Positions 17,380 to 26,218 of a DNA stretch of 64,000 nucleotides are shown in pieces. Below the pieces are notes generated by a model. That model was not told the DNA's origin. It saw only the letters and a program-made list of their open reading frames with translations, and ran no database searches. Numbering within the stretch: the first letter of the stretch is position 1; each line of letters begins with the position of its first letter. Location of the stretch: positions 1 through 64,000 of the forward strand of contig NZ_PVXL01000040.1 of NCBI RefSeq assembly GCF_002995805.1. Direction: 5' to 3'. Origin of the DNA: Neomoorella stamsii. Its GTDB lineage: Bacteria; Bacillota; DSM-521; Neomoorellales; Neomoorellaceae. Made by a program: the position numbers and the translations under genes.

Positions 17380-17646
17380 CTAATCCCTCCAACTCCGAGT
17401 CATAGTAAATATAGAGATGATTGCCACTATGGCATAAACCGCCCAGTACAAAAAGGTGCCCGCGGCGCTGGCAACATCGCTCAGCAAGGTAAAAGGAACG
17501 ATAAAGCCCGAGAGCACCAGGATGCAGCACCAGATCACCCAACCTATGCGAACATGGCTTAGGCTCTTCTCCTCAAATTCTGGCTTTCCAGCTACGCTAA
17601 CATGGGTTAGGCTCTTCTCCTCAAATTCCGGCTTTCCAGTAGACAC
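17380..17646 (-). CDS. Small membrane protein, partner of the SSS symporter
   Basis: 88 residues with two hydrophobic helices (about 34-53 and 60-80), like the small DUF997/YhdT-type proteins placed before SSS permeases. The cytoplasmic N-terminus is unusual: GKPEFEEKSLTHV is followed after three residues by GKPEFEEKSLSHV, a tandem duplication. GTG start with GGAGGAGGG upstream. It probably helps assembly or stability of the permease; no catalytic role is suggested. Confidence 0.75.
   Translation of the reverse strand: MSTGKPEFEEKSLTHVSVAGKPEFEEKSLSHVRIGWVIWCCILVLSGFIVPFTLLSDVASAAGTFLYWAVYAIVAIISIFTMTRSWRD
17551..17639. repeat. Tandem 48-bp repeat inside the small membrane protein gene
   Basis: Two 41-base copies (17551-17591 and 17599-17639) beginning AACATGGSTTAGGCTC and differing at two positions, offset by 48 bases. 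The period is 16 codons, so the frame is kept and the N-terminal segment is doubled. Confidence 0.9.
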
Positions 17647-17818
17647 TGGGCTATCCCTCCTCCTTAGAATTTATTCTTCCTAATTCCACTATTTACGCCA
17701 TAAGCAACTTTTCTAACAATGCTCTTGAGTTATTCTTTTACCTATTATCCCTCCCTTCTTTTCTTTCAAACTAGCGTACTGAATTCATCCCCCCCTTTCT
17801 CTACCTTTCCTTTTAGGA

Positions 17819-17914
17819 TCAGGGGACAATCACATGGGGTCCACCTTTATACTCCCCCTTCATCTTCAGGGCTTCCTGCAGAGTTCTGGGCCTAAGTACG
17901 GTAAATTCAACCAT
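17819..17914 (-). pseudogene. N-terminal remnant of a Mo-hydroxylase FAD subunit
   Basis: The frame reads MVEFTVLRPRTLQEALKMKG then degenerates and stops after 31 codons. It matches the start of the intact FAD subunit at 13202 (MNEFAVLRPSSLREALNMK). The leader between it and the permease stop also matches the leader of the intact gene. It lies directly behind the TAXI permease (17950-19875). The rest of the gene is gone; the sequence from 17647 to 17818 holds nothing I recognise. Confidence 0.85.
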
Positions 17915-17949
17915 TACTCTAGTTCACATTCCTTTACTTGGCTAGTCGA

Positions 17950-19875
17950 TTATAGCGAATCCGTAACATCGCTTACCTTTTTAACCGCGCTCCGCCTATA
18001 AATCATATAAGCCATAAGTAAGGCACCTAAACCAATTGCCCCCTTTACAGGTCCTGGTGAAACAAGGAGTAGTCCAGCGGCAAGGAAAAGAAACCTGCAA
18101 AGAACACCAAGGGGTACACGTATGTTTCCCGCCAGCCCAATTGCTAAGGATACTACCCCTATGGCAGAGGTGACTACATCCACAAGCACTTGGGAAACAT
18201 CGCCCTGAAGAAGTAGCCCCCGTGAATACACAAACATAAATGGAATTATCAAACCGGGTAGCCCCATACGAACGGCAATCCAGCCCACCCGCATCGGATT
18301 ACCTCCGCATATCCCTGCTGCAGCAAATGCCGCAACGGCTACTGGAGGAGTTATTGCGGATAGGACGGTATAGTAGAAAATGAAGAGATGCGCCACCAAC
18401 GCTGGCAGGCCCATTTGTTCAAGCGCGGGAGCAACAAGCACCGCTTCTACAATGTACGCAGCTGAAGGCGGCATGCCCATTCCAAGTATTATAGCTACCA
18501 CCATTGAAAGGATAAGTGCAACAAAGAGATTTCCTCCAGACAATACTATGACCATTTGCGAAGCTTTAAGCCCAAGGTCGGTAAGCGTTACGACTCCCAC
18601 AAGTACACCTGCCAGAGCACAGGCAACCGCTACAAGTGAAAGGTTGCACGCCGCGGACTCAAGGCCGTCCAGTATTTGTCTAGCCGATAGCCAAGTACTC
18701 CTCTGAAGATAGCATAGAACAATATTGGCAAGAAGGGCATATGCTCCAGCTTTAATTGGAGTATAGCCCGCAAAAATCATGTAAAGAATAATACCAATGG
18801 GTATTAAGAATATCCAGCCGTCCCGCAATACCCGCATAAGAACAGGGCGCTCCCCTTTGGCCAGCCCGCTCAGGTTACGCCGCAGGGCTTCGAGATCCAC
18901 ACTTGTGTAGACCGCAAGGTAGTACAAAACAGCTGGAATCGCCGCCGCGAACGCTATCTCTTTGTACGGTATATTTGCTAACTGAGACATAATAAATGCT
19001 GCCGCTCCCATAATAGGAGGCATAATTTCACCACCGGTTGAGGCCACTGCCTCAACCGCTCCTGCAAAATGCTTCTCAAATCCCATTTTTCTCATAAGCG
19101 GAATTGTAACGCTACCCGTAGTTACAACGTTACCGGTTGCTGCCCCACAGATCATGCCAAATAAAGCCGACGCTACAGTAGCTATCTTGGCGGGGCCTCC
19201 CCGTACGCCTCCCATTGCAGCTAATGCAAAGTTAGTAAGAAATTGACCACCACCTGATGCACTAAGCAAAGCACCGAATATGACAAAAATCGCAACATAT
19301 GTTGATGAAACCCCAAGTGGGACACCAAACACTCCGCTTGGAGTAAAGTATATGTGATCCACAGTCCACATCGCCGAAAAACCGCGGTGTCCCAGTATAC
19401 CTGGAATGTAAGGTCCTGCTGCCACATAAATCAGGAAAGCAACAACCACCAATGGCAGGGCAAGCCCCATCATGCGCCGGGCTAATTCCAAAAGAACTAC
19501 AATCCCTATAATACCAAGCACTAATTCAAACCCGCTTAGTGGGGTAATGTATGAAAATCTATTGGATATCGCACTAGCATTCACTGCAACATAGCCAGCG
19601 GAGAGTAAGGCTAACCCTGCCAGCAACCAGTCATATCCCTTTATCTTAGCTCCTTTTACCATAGGGAAAGTCAAAAAACCAATCCCCGACGCCAGTGCCA
19701 AGTGAATAGCTCGCTGCTCAAGTGTCCCTACCATCCCAAATACAGCTGTGTAAATCTGAAACAGAGACAAGGAAACTGCTAGTATACGTAATATAAGACG
19801 TCCTGTTTCTCCTAAACCCCGTTGACTGTTACTGAGATCCTCCTGTACTAAGACCGATTCATTCAGCGACGCCAA
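17950..19875 (-). CDS. TAXI-type TRAP transporter fused permease (DctMQ-like)
   Basis: About 641 residues and some 16-18 hydrophobic segments. The N-terminal part is the small-permease (Q) region and the rest the large-permease (M) region; typical M motifs are GGGQFLTNFALA, ATGNVVTTGSVTIPLM and MGMPPSAAYI. It moves a carboxylate or similar solute using an ion gradient, receiving it from the TAXI binding protein encoded 60 bases upstream (19936-20934). I prefer the TTG start (MASLNESVL) 8 bases after GGAGG; a GTG seven codons earlier is possible. Belongs to the operon headed by the amidohydrolase at 22213. Confidence 0.9.
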   Translation of the reverse strand: MASLNESVLVQEDLSNSQRGLGETGRLILRILAVSLSLFQIYTAVFGMVGTLEQRAIHLALASGIGFLTFPMVKGAKIKGYDWLLAGLALLSAGYVAVNASAISNRFSYITPLSGFELVLGIIGIVVLLELARRMMGLALPLVVVAFLIYVAAGPYIPGILGHRGFSAMWTVDHIYFTPSGVFGVPLGVSSTYVAIFVIFGALLSASGGGQFLTNFALAAMGGVRGGPAKIATVASALFGMICGAATGNVVTTGSVTIPLMRKMGFEKHFAGAVEAVASTGGEIMPPIMGAAAFIMSQLANIPYKEIAFAAAIPAVLYYLAVYTSVDLEALRRNLSGLAKGERPVLMRVLRDGWIFLIPIGIILYMIFAGYTPIKAGAYALLANIVLCYLQRSTWLSARQILDGLESAACNLSLVAVACALAGVLVGVVTLTDLGLKASQMVIVLSGGNLFVALILSMVVAIILGMGMPPSAAYIVEAVLVAPALEQMGLPALVAHLFIFYYTVLSAITPPVAVAAFAAAGICGGNPMRVGWIAVRMGLPGLIIPFMFVYSRGLLLQGDVSQVLVDVVTSAIGVVSLAIGLAGNIRVPLGVLCRFLFLAAGLLLVSPGPVKGAIGLGALLMAYMIYRRSAVKKVSDVTDSL

Positions 19876-19935
19876 CGCTAAAACCTCCATCTGCACATGT
19901 TTTATAACAAATATGTGAGGACCTACATTACGTGA

Positions 19936-20934
19936 TTATAGAGTGCCCTTTTCTTTGTAATACTTTTCCGCACCCGGATGAAGTGAAATACCCAGTCCTT
20001 TAGAACTTTTATCGGCACTAATATATGACAGATCTGCAACGGCCTTGGCGAGATAATCTGCATTCTTTATAAGCGCTGAAACAACATTATAAACAACCTC
20101 CTCCGACAGATCGGCTCTTGTAGCAAGCATACCCACAGTTCCCTCAGTCGTAACTTCCTTGGATAGCCCTCTGTATAGATTTGCCGGAATTACTACTTTT
20201 TGATGACCAGGATTCATCTCCCTAAGCTGCTCCATAATTTGATCATCAATCCCGAGAAGGGTAATCGGAGTCTGAGAAGCGATATCCTGAATCATAGGAA
20301 ATGGTACCCTAATGGTGCTGTGAACCGCACAGAAATCTATAGTCCGATCCTTAAACATACCTGCTATGTCGGACGCAGTTCCAGATACCCACTTCACGTC
20401 CTCTTTCTTAAGACCATATAAAGGTAATATTTGCTCGAATATTCCAGTTGTAGCATAACCCGGCATTCCTGTACTAATCTTTTTCCCTTTTAGGTCGCTT
20501 ATTGAATTAATGCCCGAATCCGGCCTTACCACCATCTGGAGAGCAGCCAGATAAAGCCCCATCGCTGATGAGATATTCTGCAGAGGCTTTTCAAAACGGC
20601 CTTTCCCTGCCTTGGCATCAGCTGCAGTTACACCAAATGTAATTCCAAAATCAATTTTCTTTTCTTCCAAAGCTTTGAGATTAATATCGCCGCCACCGTA
20701 GAAAATGTCGACTTTCGTTCCAGGAAATTCTTTTTCCAATACTTCTTTCATGGCTGCGGCCATGGGATACCATGAGCTGCCCGGCTCGCTTGCTCCTATA
20801 GTGAGCCTTTGTGGCATCCCACCTTTAGACTGCTTTCCACCCGCCCCTCCTGCACAACCGACAACCACACCTGCCATAAAAACCATCACGACTGCCGCTA
20901 TAATACTTTTAAGTAACCTGCAATTTACCTTCAT
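19936..20934 (-). CDS. TAXI-type TRAP solute-binding lipoprotein
   Basis: 332 residues. The N-terminus MKVNCRLLKSIIAAVV leads to a lipobox VVGC (Cys about 27), so it is an anchored lipoprotein. The mature part starts with LTIGASEPGSSWYPMAAAM, seen as IGASEPGSSWYP, the TAXI-family signature. It captures a substrate for the fused permease downstream. ATG is chosen for GGAGG 7 bases upstream; an ATG eight codons earlier lacks a site. It lies 31 bases after the amidohydrolase gene, so the imported compound may be the amidohydrolase substrate or a relative. Confidence 0.92.
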   Translation of the reverse strand: MKVNCRLLKSIIAAVVMVFMAGVVVGCAGGAGGKQSKGGMPQRLTIGASEPGSSWYPMAAAMKEVLEKEFPGTKVDIFYGGGDINLKALEEKKIDFGITFGVTAADAKAGKGRFEKPLQNISSAMGLYLAALQMVVRPDSGINSISDLKGKKISTGMPGYATTGIFEQILPLYGLKKEDVKWVSGTASDIAGMFKDRTIDFCAVHSTIRVPFPMIQDIASQTPITLLGIDDQIMEQLREMNPGHQKVVIPANLYRGLSKEVTTEGTVGMLATRADLSEEVVYNVVSALIKNADYLAKAVADLSYISADKSSKGLGISLHPGAEKYYKEKGTL

Positions 20935-20965
20935 TCTTACGCCTCCGTTTCTTTCCATTTTTTCT

Positions 20966-22213
20966 TTATCCCTGGCTATCTCGTGCTAATTTTCTTGTAA
21001 TGCTGTTTTCGGCTACCACACACCCCCCTTTTATAACATATCTCCGCACGGCCTGAGTCCGAATAGCTTCAGCTGCGCTTGTCGCATCCAATACAACTAA
21101 ATCAGCTGTCTTCCCTACTTCGAGACCGTAATCCGACAACTGCATGGCGCGAGCAGCATTTAAGGTCACCATGTCGAACACAGTTTCAATTTCGTTAGGA
21201 AAAGTAAGCTGGGCGGTATGAGCAACAAACGAGGCAACTTCCAGTTGATCGCAACGTCCAAAGGGGTAGTAAGGGTCGTTTACATCATCCTGACCGGAAC
21301 AAATGTTGATACCTGCTCCGAGAAGCTCCTTGACGCGTGTTATTCCCCGTCTGACAGGCTGTTTGTCCCTCCGGCCGTTAAGCACAAGGTTAATGTGAGG
21401 ATTACAGCAAATGCTAATTCCGGCTTCGGCAACCATTCGAACCACGCGGGCAGCATGATAGTCGTCGTAGGCCGCTAATGCTTCACTGTGGCTCGCAGTT
21501 ACCCGGCCTTGATACCCGTATCGGATTGTAGCCAGGGCAACAATTTCCAGGGTTCTCGAGGTAGGATCATCTGTATCATCAACCAACATGTGTACATCTG
21601 CTTTGAAGTCTTTAGCTATTTTAAAAACCGTATCAATATGAGCTCTTGCATCGTATTCATCGAATTCGTACCACGGAATACCGCCGACAACGTCGGCGCC
21701 CATTTCCATTGCCTGCCTGAGCAATTCTTCAGTCCCGGGTTGACGGACAATTCCCTCTTGCGGGAACGCTACTACCTGAAGGTCAATAATACCCCGGTTG
21801 AGCTCCCTGAGCTTAAGCAAAGCCTCAACAGGCCGCAGGCCACCATAAGGGTCAACATCAGCAAATCCCCTCATTGCAGTTGTACCAGCGAGGATGGCCA
21901 TATCGATGACAGCCTGGGCTCTCTGGCAAATCTCGTCTACACTATAATGAAGCTTACGGTCGATGGTCAGCCTTATAGCCTCTTCAAAGGTCGCGCTCAG
22001 GTTTTTGGCTTGTTCTCCTAGCAATGCCTTATCTAAATGCATGTGAGGATTGACAAACCCTGCCGTAACCAATCGCCCTTCGGCATCGATCTCCTGCTTA
22101 GCCGGAGCATCTATTTTAACCTGAATCTCAGCTATCCTCCCTGCATTAATACCTATCTGAAACAATCCGTCCTTCCCGCGGAGCCTAGCATTTTTTATTA
22201 TGAGATCCATCAT
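20966..22213 (-). CDS. CodA-like amidohydrolase (cytosine deaminase family)
   Basis: 415 residues, amidohydrolase superfamily. Metal-site motifs: FVNPHMHLDKALL (HxH near 56-58), DVHMLVDDTDDP near 210, TASHSEALA near 240 and SGQDDVNDPYYPFG near 312, all resembling cytosine deaminase. It hydrolyses an amino group or amide from a ring compound. Substrate cannot be fixed; a pyrimidine, creatinine-like or other cyclic amide is possible. It starts with two ATG codons behind GGTGGGGTGGG. Promoter cassette copy 2 lies upstream and the TAXI genes follow. A decayed second copy of its 5' end is at 33661-33841. Confidence 0.85.
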   Translation of the reverse strand: MMDLIIKNARLRGKDGLFQIGINAGRIAEIQVKIDAPAKQEIDAEGRLVTAGFVNPHMHLDKALLGEQAKNLSATFEEAIRLTIDRKLHYSVDEICQRAQAVIDMAILAGTTAMRGFADVDPYGGLRPVEALLKLRELNRGIIDLQVVAFPQEGIVRQPGTEELLRQAMEMGADVVGGIPWYEFDEYDARAHIDTVFKIAKDFKADVHMLVDDTDDPTSRTLEIVALATIRYGYQGRVTASHSEALAAYDDYHAARVVRMVAEAGISICCNPHINLVLNGRRDKQPVRRGITRVKELLGAGINICSGQDDVNDPYYPFGRCDQLEVASFVAHTAQLTFPNEIETVFDMVTLNAARAMQLSDYGLEVGKTADLVVLDATSAAEAIRTQAVRRYVIKGGCVVAENSITRKLARDSQG

Positions 22214-22254
22214 GGTCCCACCCCACCTTTCAATATCATAACAGGCCAGTATTT

Positions 22255-22395
22255 TTACTCTGCCAATTTTAATTTAGTTCAATATAATTTTAAAGTCAAT
22301 GAATTCCAATACTAGCTATTAAGGGAAATTTGGCAAATACATAAAATATATATTCCTTAGGCTTTATTACTGCTGAAATTTCATTCAAGCGTGAT
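22255..22395 (-). repeat. Promoter cassette repeat, copy 2 (most diverged)
   Basis: Aligns with the other three cassettes over GTCAATGAA, GGGAAATTTGG, the AGGCTTTATTACTGCTGAAAT segment and the A/T-rich stretch between. It lies between the TAXI permease gene (stop at 22398) and the amidohydrolase start. Confidence 0.75.
22271..22299 (-). promoter_or_regulatory. SigA-type promoter of the amidohydrolase-TAXI operon
   Basis: Minus strand TTGACT (22294-22299), 17 bases, TAAATT (22271-22276). Spacing equals that in the other cassettes. The ATG of the amidohydrolase lies about 58 bases downstream. Confidence 0.7.
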
Positions 22396-22397
22396 GT

Positions 22398-24269
22398 TTA
22401 CTTTTTCACCACCAAAGCTCTAGGAGTCTCCATAAATTCACTTGCCAATACTACTATTATCAGGATACCACCAATTATATCTGTAATTAGGCCAGCATCC
22501 AGCAAAAGGATCCCCCCTATCAAGGCGAATACTCTTTTCCAGATAACGAGTTTTTGGGCCAGGTAGCCTTCTAGACCTGCAGCAATAAAGAATACCCCTA
22601 TTGCACCAGCGATAGTTGGCCAAATGGCTTCACGTAGCGGTTCCTGTAGTAAGAGTGCCGGGTAGCGAATAAAAACAAAAGGAATTACATATAATGGTAT
22701 GCCCACCTTAAAAGCCGTCCAACCAACCTTATTGGGTGGGCATTGGGCAATAGCAGCTGCGGCATAGGCAGCCAGGGCAACTGGAGGGGTTATCATAGAC
22801 AACATACCGTAATAGAAAACAAATAAATGGGCGGCCAGTGCATTCACCTTCATTTGAACAAGCGCCGGTACTACCAACGCCGCCAGGACAATGTATACAG
22901 CAGTTGTTGGCATACCCATACCCATGATCAAGGCTACTATTGCAACCAGGACCAATAACAGAAAAACCTGGTCGCCAGCGATCGTAACCAACACAGATCC
23001 CAGACGGGGCCCTAATCCCGTTAATGTAATAACCCCCACAACTATCCCAGCAGTAGCCGATATGGGAATCAAGCTACTTAATTCACGGGAGGCATTTTCT
23101 AACCCTCTGAAAAGGTTTACCAGTCCGGCTACAGGTCCTTCCTTCCATTTACTTAAAAAGCAAATTACTCCTGTTATCAAAACCCCCAAAAACCCGGCTA
23201 GGGTAGGAGAAAAACCTTTTATTAGCAACAATATAATTACTATAACTGGTATCAAATAATATATCCTTAAAATTATAGTGTTGATTTTTGGTAAATTTTC
23301 CCCTTTTTCTCCTTGTAGTCCGTGGTGCCGTGCATATAAATAAATGGCTGCAAAACAAGCGAAGTAATAAAGAAGTGACGGAATAATTGCTGCTATAGCT
23401 ACTTTCAGATAGGGAATGCCCAAAGCATCCGCGATCAGGAATGCCGCCGCTCCCATGATTGGCGGCACCAATTGACCACCAGTAGACGCCAAGGTTTCCA
23501 CAGTTCCAGCAAAGTGTGGCTCATAGCCCCCTTTCTTCATTGCAGGGATAGTCACGCAACCGGTAGTGGCTACATTGGCTACCGCTGATCCGCTAATCAT
23601 TCCCATAAGGCTGCTGGCGACAACAGCAATCATTCCCAGCCCGCCCGTTATTCGCCCTACTACTACTTTAGCAAGATCAATTAAAAATTGTGCTCCGCCA
23701 CTTACTTCTAAAATGGCTCCGAAGGATACAAACAAAGTTACATATTGGAGCATAACTTGTATCGGTGTACCATATATACCCCCTTTAGTAAGATAAATCG
23801 TCGAAGCCACCCTACCTAGTTCGTAACCCCGGTGGGCAATAAGAGGCGGGAAAAGGTAGCCAAAAAAAGCATAGAATAAGAAAAAAGCGGAAATAACTAC
23901 TAGCACCCATCCCGTAGCCCTACGTACAGCCTCAAGTACAAGAATAATGGCTATTAATCCCATAACGGTGTCGGCAACATTAGGCATCCCTGGTCGGATA
24001 AAAATGAGGGCTTTATAGTTGGTAATTTGATACCAGCAGATGATGAACGACAGGAATACCAATGCCAGATCTATGGCTTCCCCCCAACGTTTGGGTCGCC
24101 CATCCGAACTTTTCACAACTGGGTATCTGCAGAAGGCTAACGCTAAGAATAATGAAGTAAAAATGGGCAATTGGAGTTCCAGGATCATTAAATTAAAAGT
24201 TACTACTACAATAACATAAAGAACACCACCAATTCCGAAAAGTAAACCGGCAATTTTTCGCCATTTCAT
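22398..24269 (-). CDS. TAXI-type TRAP transporter fused permease
   Basis: About 623 residues, highly hydrophobic, same architecture as 17950-19875: Q-like N-terminus then M domain with ISGSAVANVATTGCVTIPAM and MGMGMPTTAVYIVLA in shorter pieces (SGSAVANVATTG, GMGMPTTAVYI). It forms the membrane part for the binding protein encoded at 24342-25334. ATG (MKWRKIAG) is chosen for GGAGG 10 bases upstream; an upstream ATG-like start would run into the hairpin at 24300. The two TAXI systems are related but clearly distinct in sequence, so they may take up different compounds. Confidence 0.9.
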   Translation of the reverse strand: MKWRKIAGLLFGIGGVLYVIVVVTFNLMILELQLPIFTSLFLALAFCRYPVVKSSDGRPKRWGEAIDLALVFLSFIICWYQITNYKALIFIRPGMPNVADTVMGLIAIILVLEAVRRATGWVLVVISAFFLFYAFFGYLFPPLIAHRGYELGRVASTIYLTKGGIYGTPIQVMLQYVTLFVSFGAILEVSGGAQFLIDLAKVVVGRITGGLGMIAVVASSLMGMISGSAVANVATTGCVTIPAMKKGGYEPHFAGTVETLASTGGQLVPPIMGAAAFLIADALGIPYLKVAIAAIIPSLLYYFACFAAIYLYARHHGLQGEKGENLPKINTIILRIYYLIPVIVIILLLIKGFSPTLAGFLGVLITGVICFLSKWKEGPVAGLVNLFRGLENASRELSSLIPISATAGIVVGVITLTGLGPRLGSVLVTIAGDQVFLLLVLVAIVALIMGMGMPTTAVYIVLAALVVPALVQMKVNALAAHLFVFYYGMLSMITPPVALAAYAAAAIAQCPPNKVGWTAFKVGIPLYVIPFVFIRYPALLLQEPLREAIWPTIAGAIGVFFIAAGLEGYLAQKLVIWKRVFALIGGILLLDAGLITDIIGGILIIVVLASEFMETPRALVVKK

Positions 24270-24299
24270 AATATAAGTACCTCCACTCTTCTTTAGATC

Positions 24300-24320
24300 G
24301 GGGGAGCTGTACGCTCCCCC
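24300..24320 (-). terminator. Intercistronic hairpin between TAXI binding protein and permease
   Basis: Perfect 8-bp arms GGGGGAGC (24300-24307) and GCTCCCCC (24313-24320), loop of 5. No T-run follows on the minus strand. Such hairpins between a binding protein and its permease often stabilise the upstream mRNA and raise binding-protein yield; that role is inference. Confidence 0.5.
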
Positions 24321-24341
24321 CAATCGACTTCGCTTTTAATC

Positions 24342-25334
24342 TTATTTCCAAATACCTTTTTCCTTGGCGTATTTTATAACGCCTGGATGTACTTCGACTC
24401 CTAAAGCTTGCGCTTCCTCAGGTGTCAAAAGATGTTGATCTTTACCTGTACGATGAACTGTTCCCAAATAATCTAAATTGGAGAATATAGCCTTAGTTAT
24501 CTCATATACAAGATCTTCCGGTAGATCCGACCGGATCCAAGCTCCTGCACTTATTCCCAGTACGGTAACGTCTTTGTCTTGGCCTTTATACGTACCAGCA
24601 GGAATAACTACAGGATATACAGGTGCCTTGAAATTAGCCTTGATAACTTCAGGGTCTGCCTGGAGTAAATTGATATTAGCCCTTGCCTGCACACCCTGAA
24701 TTGCAGGGATCGGGTATGCTCCCATGCCGGCAGTTGCATCAATCAGGTGATCCAATAAAGCATCTACTGACTTCTCCCATTCCAGGTACTGTGGACTAAA
24801 GTTCTTGACACCATGGGCTTTTAGAAGATCAATAGTTAATTTATTAGCTGCTGACCCAGCAGCACCAACAGCAACCTTTTTGCCATCTAAGTCTTTAATA
24901 CTCTTAATACCAGAGTCAGCCAGTGCAATGTATTCGAGAGTGTCTTCAAAAAGCCTCCATCCATACTTAAAGTATTTACCACCTTCATACTTTTCTAATG
25001 CAACACTATCCGTCGCAAAGCCAATTTCCGCTTTCTTTCCCATTAAAAGATTAGTATTCTCCACTGACCCGCCAGTCTGTTCAGTAATTGCCCTTACATT
25101 AGGTACGTTCTTATTCAGGATGTCACACATTGCTACAGCTAAAGGATAAAAGACACCGCCAGGTTGTGAAGTTGCAAAAGAAATTTGCTGAACTGATGCC
25201 TGGGAAGATGTACTTGGAGAAGGACTGGTTTTTTCTCCGGTTGCCTTCCCACCACCTCCACAACCATTCGTAATTAACATAAACGTAAAACTTAAAGTCA
25301 ATAATGCTATAACTATTAAAACTTTCTTTTTCAT
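24342..25334 (-). CDS. TAXI-type TRAP solute-binding lipoprotein
   Basis: 330 residues. MKKKVLIVIALLTLSF signal and lipobox LITNGC (Cys about 25), then a Gly-rich and Ser/Thr-rich linker and the TAXI core (ISFATSQPGGVFYPLAVAM in parts: FATSQPGGVFYPL). It is first in a two-gene unit with the permease at 22398-24269. GGAGG lies upstream of the ATG at normal distance. Promoter cassette copy 3 is located about 260 bases upstream, with a UbiD remnant in between. The ligand is unknown; TAXI proteins described so far bind glutamate-like or other carboxylates. Confidence 0.92.
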   Translation of the reverse strand: MKKKVLIVIALLTLSFTFMLITNGCGGGGKATGEKTSPSPSTSSQASVQQISFATSQPGGVFYPLAVAMCDILNKNVPNVRAITEQTGGSVENTNLLMGKKAEIGFATDSVALEKYEGGKYFKYGWRLFEDTLEYIALADSGIKSIKDLDGKKVAVGAAGSAANKLTIDLLKAHGVKNFSPQYLEWEKSVDALLDHLIDATAGMGAYPIPAIQGVQARANINLLQADPEVIKANFKAPVYPVVIPAGTYKGQDKDVTVLGISAGAWIRSDLPEDLVYEITKAIFSNLDYLGTVHRTGKDQHLLTPEEAQALGVEVHPGVIKYAKEKGIWK

Positions 25335-25440
25335 AAGTAGAACATACCTCCTTTTTTCTTGACAATTATTTACTTAAGGAACTCTACGCAATGTCACACA
25401 AAAACAAGCTTAAAGCTAGCTTCTCTACATTGCTCACCTC

Positions 25441-25578
25441 CTTTCCAACAGTAGTTTGCAAAACGTACAATTAGAGGTTGATCTTTTCTCTACGTTAGCA
25501 ATCTTTTTAAATAATACAACCGGATATAATTTTCCTCTTTCTAATTTTTCCATCAATGGGGGCGTCTCAAACATCTTT
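25441..25578 (-). pseudogene. Remnant of a second UbiD gene with internal deletion
   Basis: Minus-strand frame reads FETPPLMEKLERGKLYPVVL then FKKIANVEKRSTS, matching residues about 31-65 of the intact UbiD at 26880-28265 (FEASALMERLERGKLYPTVL). The 38 bases that follow (25441-25478) match 26850-26887, the stop region and 3' flank of the intact gene. About 1.2 kb between is missing. The 5' end is fused to promoter cassette copy 3. It cannot make an enzyme. Confidence 0.85.
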
Positions 25579-25735
25579 GCTCTAACAATTTTAATATATC
25601 TCAAGATAATTTCAACGTCAATGAAACTTAACACTGGTTTTAGGGAAAATTGGTTTAATACGCCAAGATATGCTCGCCAGGCTCTTCATTGCTACTGAAA
25701 TCATATTCAATCATAGTTTTAAACAATTATGACCT
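25575..25735 (-). repeat. Promoter cassette repeat, copy 3
   Basis: Very close to copy 4 (33850-34020): both share ACATCTTTRCTCTAACAATT, then AATATATCTCAAGA, TTCAACGTCAATGAAAC, AGATATGCTCGCCAGGCTC and CATAGTTTTAAACAAT-like ends. The left end joins a UbiD remnant and the right end a transposase remnant. Confidence 0.88.
25593..25621 (-). promoter_or_regulatory. SigA-type promoter in cassette copy 3
   Basis: Minus strand TTGACG (25616-25621), 17 bases, TATATT (25593-25598). Nearest intact genes downstream are the TAXI pair starting at 25334, across the UbiD remnant. Whether it still drives them is not known. Confidence 0.65.
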
Positions 25736-25737
25736 GA

Positions 25738-26193
25738 TACCCCATTGATTCCACTACCATTAGCTTCTGCCTGACCCAGTCTGACCCAGTACCGTGGGCC
25801 GAGTTCCGCAAGATTAGAGGCGGTGTCAAGCTCCACCTACGCTTAAGGTTCTTTGAAGAAGAAGTTTTACCTGATAAAGCAGTCATCACCCCGGCCCGGC
25901 CGGCAGATAAAACCCAGATGGATATTCTCGTAGTCGAGGAAAAAGATGCTTTAAACGTCTTTGACCGTGGCTACGTCGACTACAAAAAGTTTGATAGGTA
26001 CTGCGAAGAAGGCATCCGCCCTCTACGAACCCTTTACATCTTCGTCCAAACCCTGCATCGTAAGCCTCAACATAGTTCCCGGGGTCGACGAAGGGTAGAT
26101 TACGAAAGAATCTACCAGGAAACCGTAAGGCAGGTTTTGGCGGGCGAAGCAGGCTATCTTAACGACGTAATTTATGACCCTTTAGTTCTCTAG
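25738..26193 (+). pseudogene. IS4-family transposase remnant with internal deletion
   Basis: A plus-strand frame without an obvious start reads YPIDSTTISFCLTQ (first catalytic Asp), PWAEFRKIRGGVKLHLRL, then LNVFDRGYVDYKKFDRYCEE (second Asp region). It then jumps to RVDYERIYQETVRQVLAGEA and ends at 26193; the section with the catalytic Glu is missing. A duplicated CTGACCCAGT lies near 25770. The N-terminal part is also absent. No inverted terminal repeats are visible. The remainder of the gap, 26219-26684, holds nothing I recognise. Confidence 0.75.
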
Positions 26194-26218
26194 CAAGTTT
26201 GGTTCTCTAGCAAGTTTG
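26185..26218 (+). repeat. Tandem 17-bp direct repeat
   Basis: GTTCTCTAGCAAGTTTG occurs twice in direct succession (26185-26201, 26202-26218), exactly at the end of the transposase remnant. It may be a slippage or insertion footprint. Confidence 0.85.

Noticed and set aside
25575-25735. Sigma-54 promoter in the cassette repeat (GG-N10-GC pattern near TGGCGAGC)
   Set aside because: The spacing between the GG and GC elements is wrong and no sigma-54 activator is in the window; the conserved SigA-type hexamers at 17-base spacing explain the conservation better.
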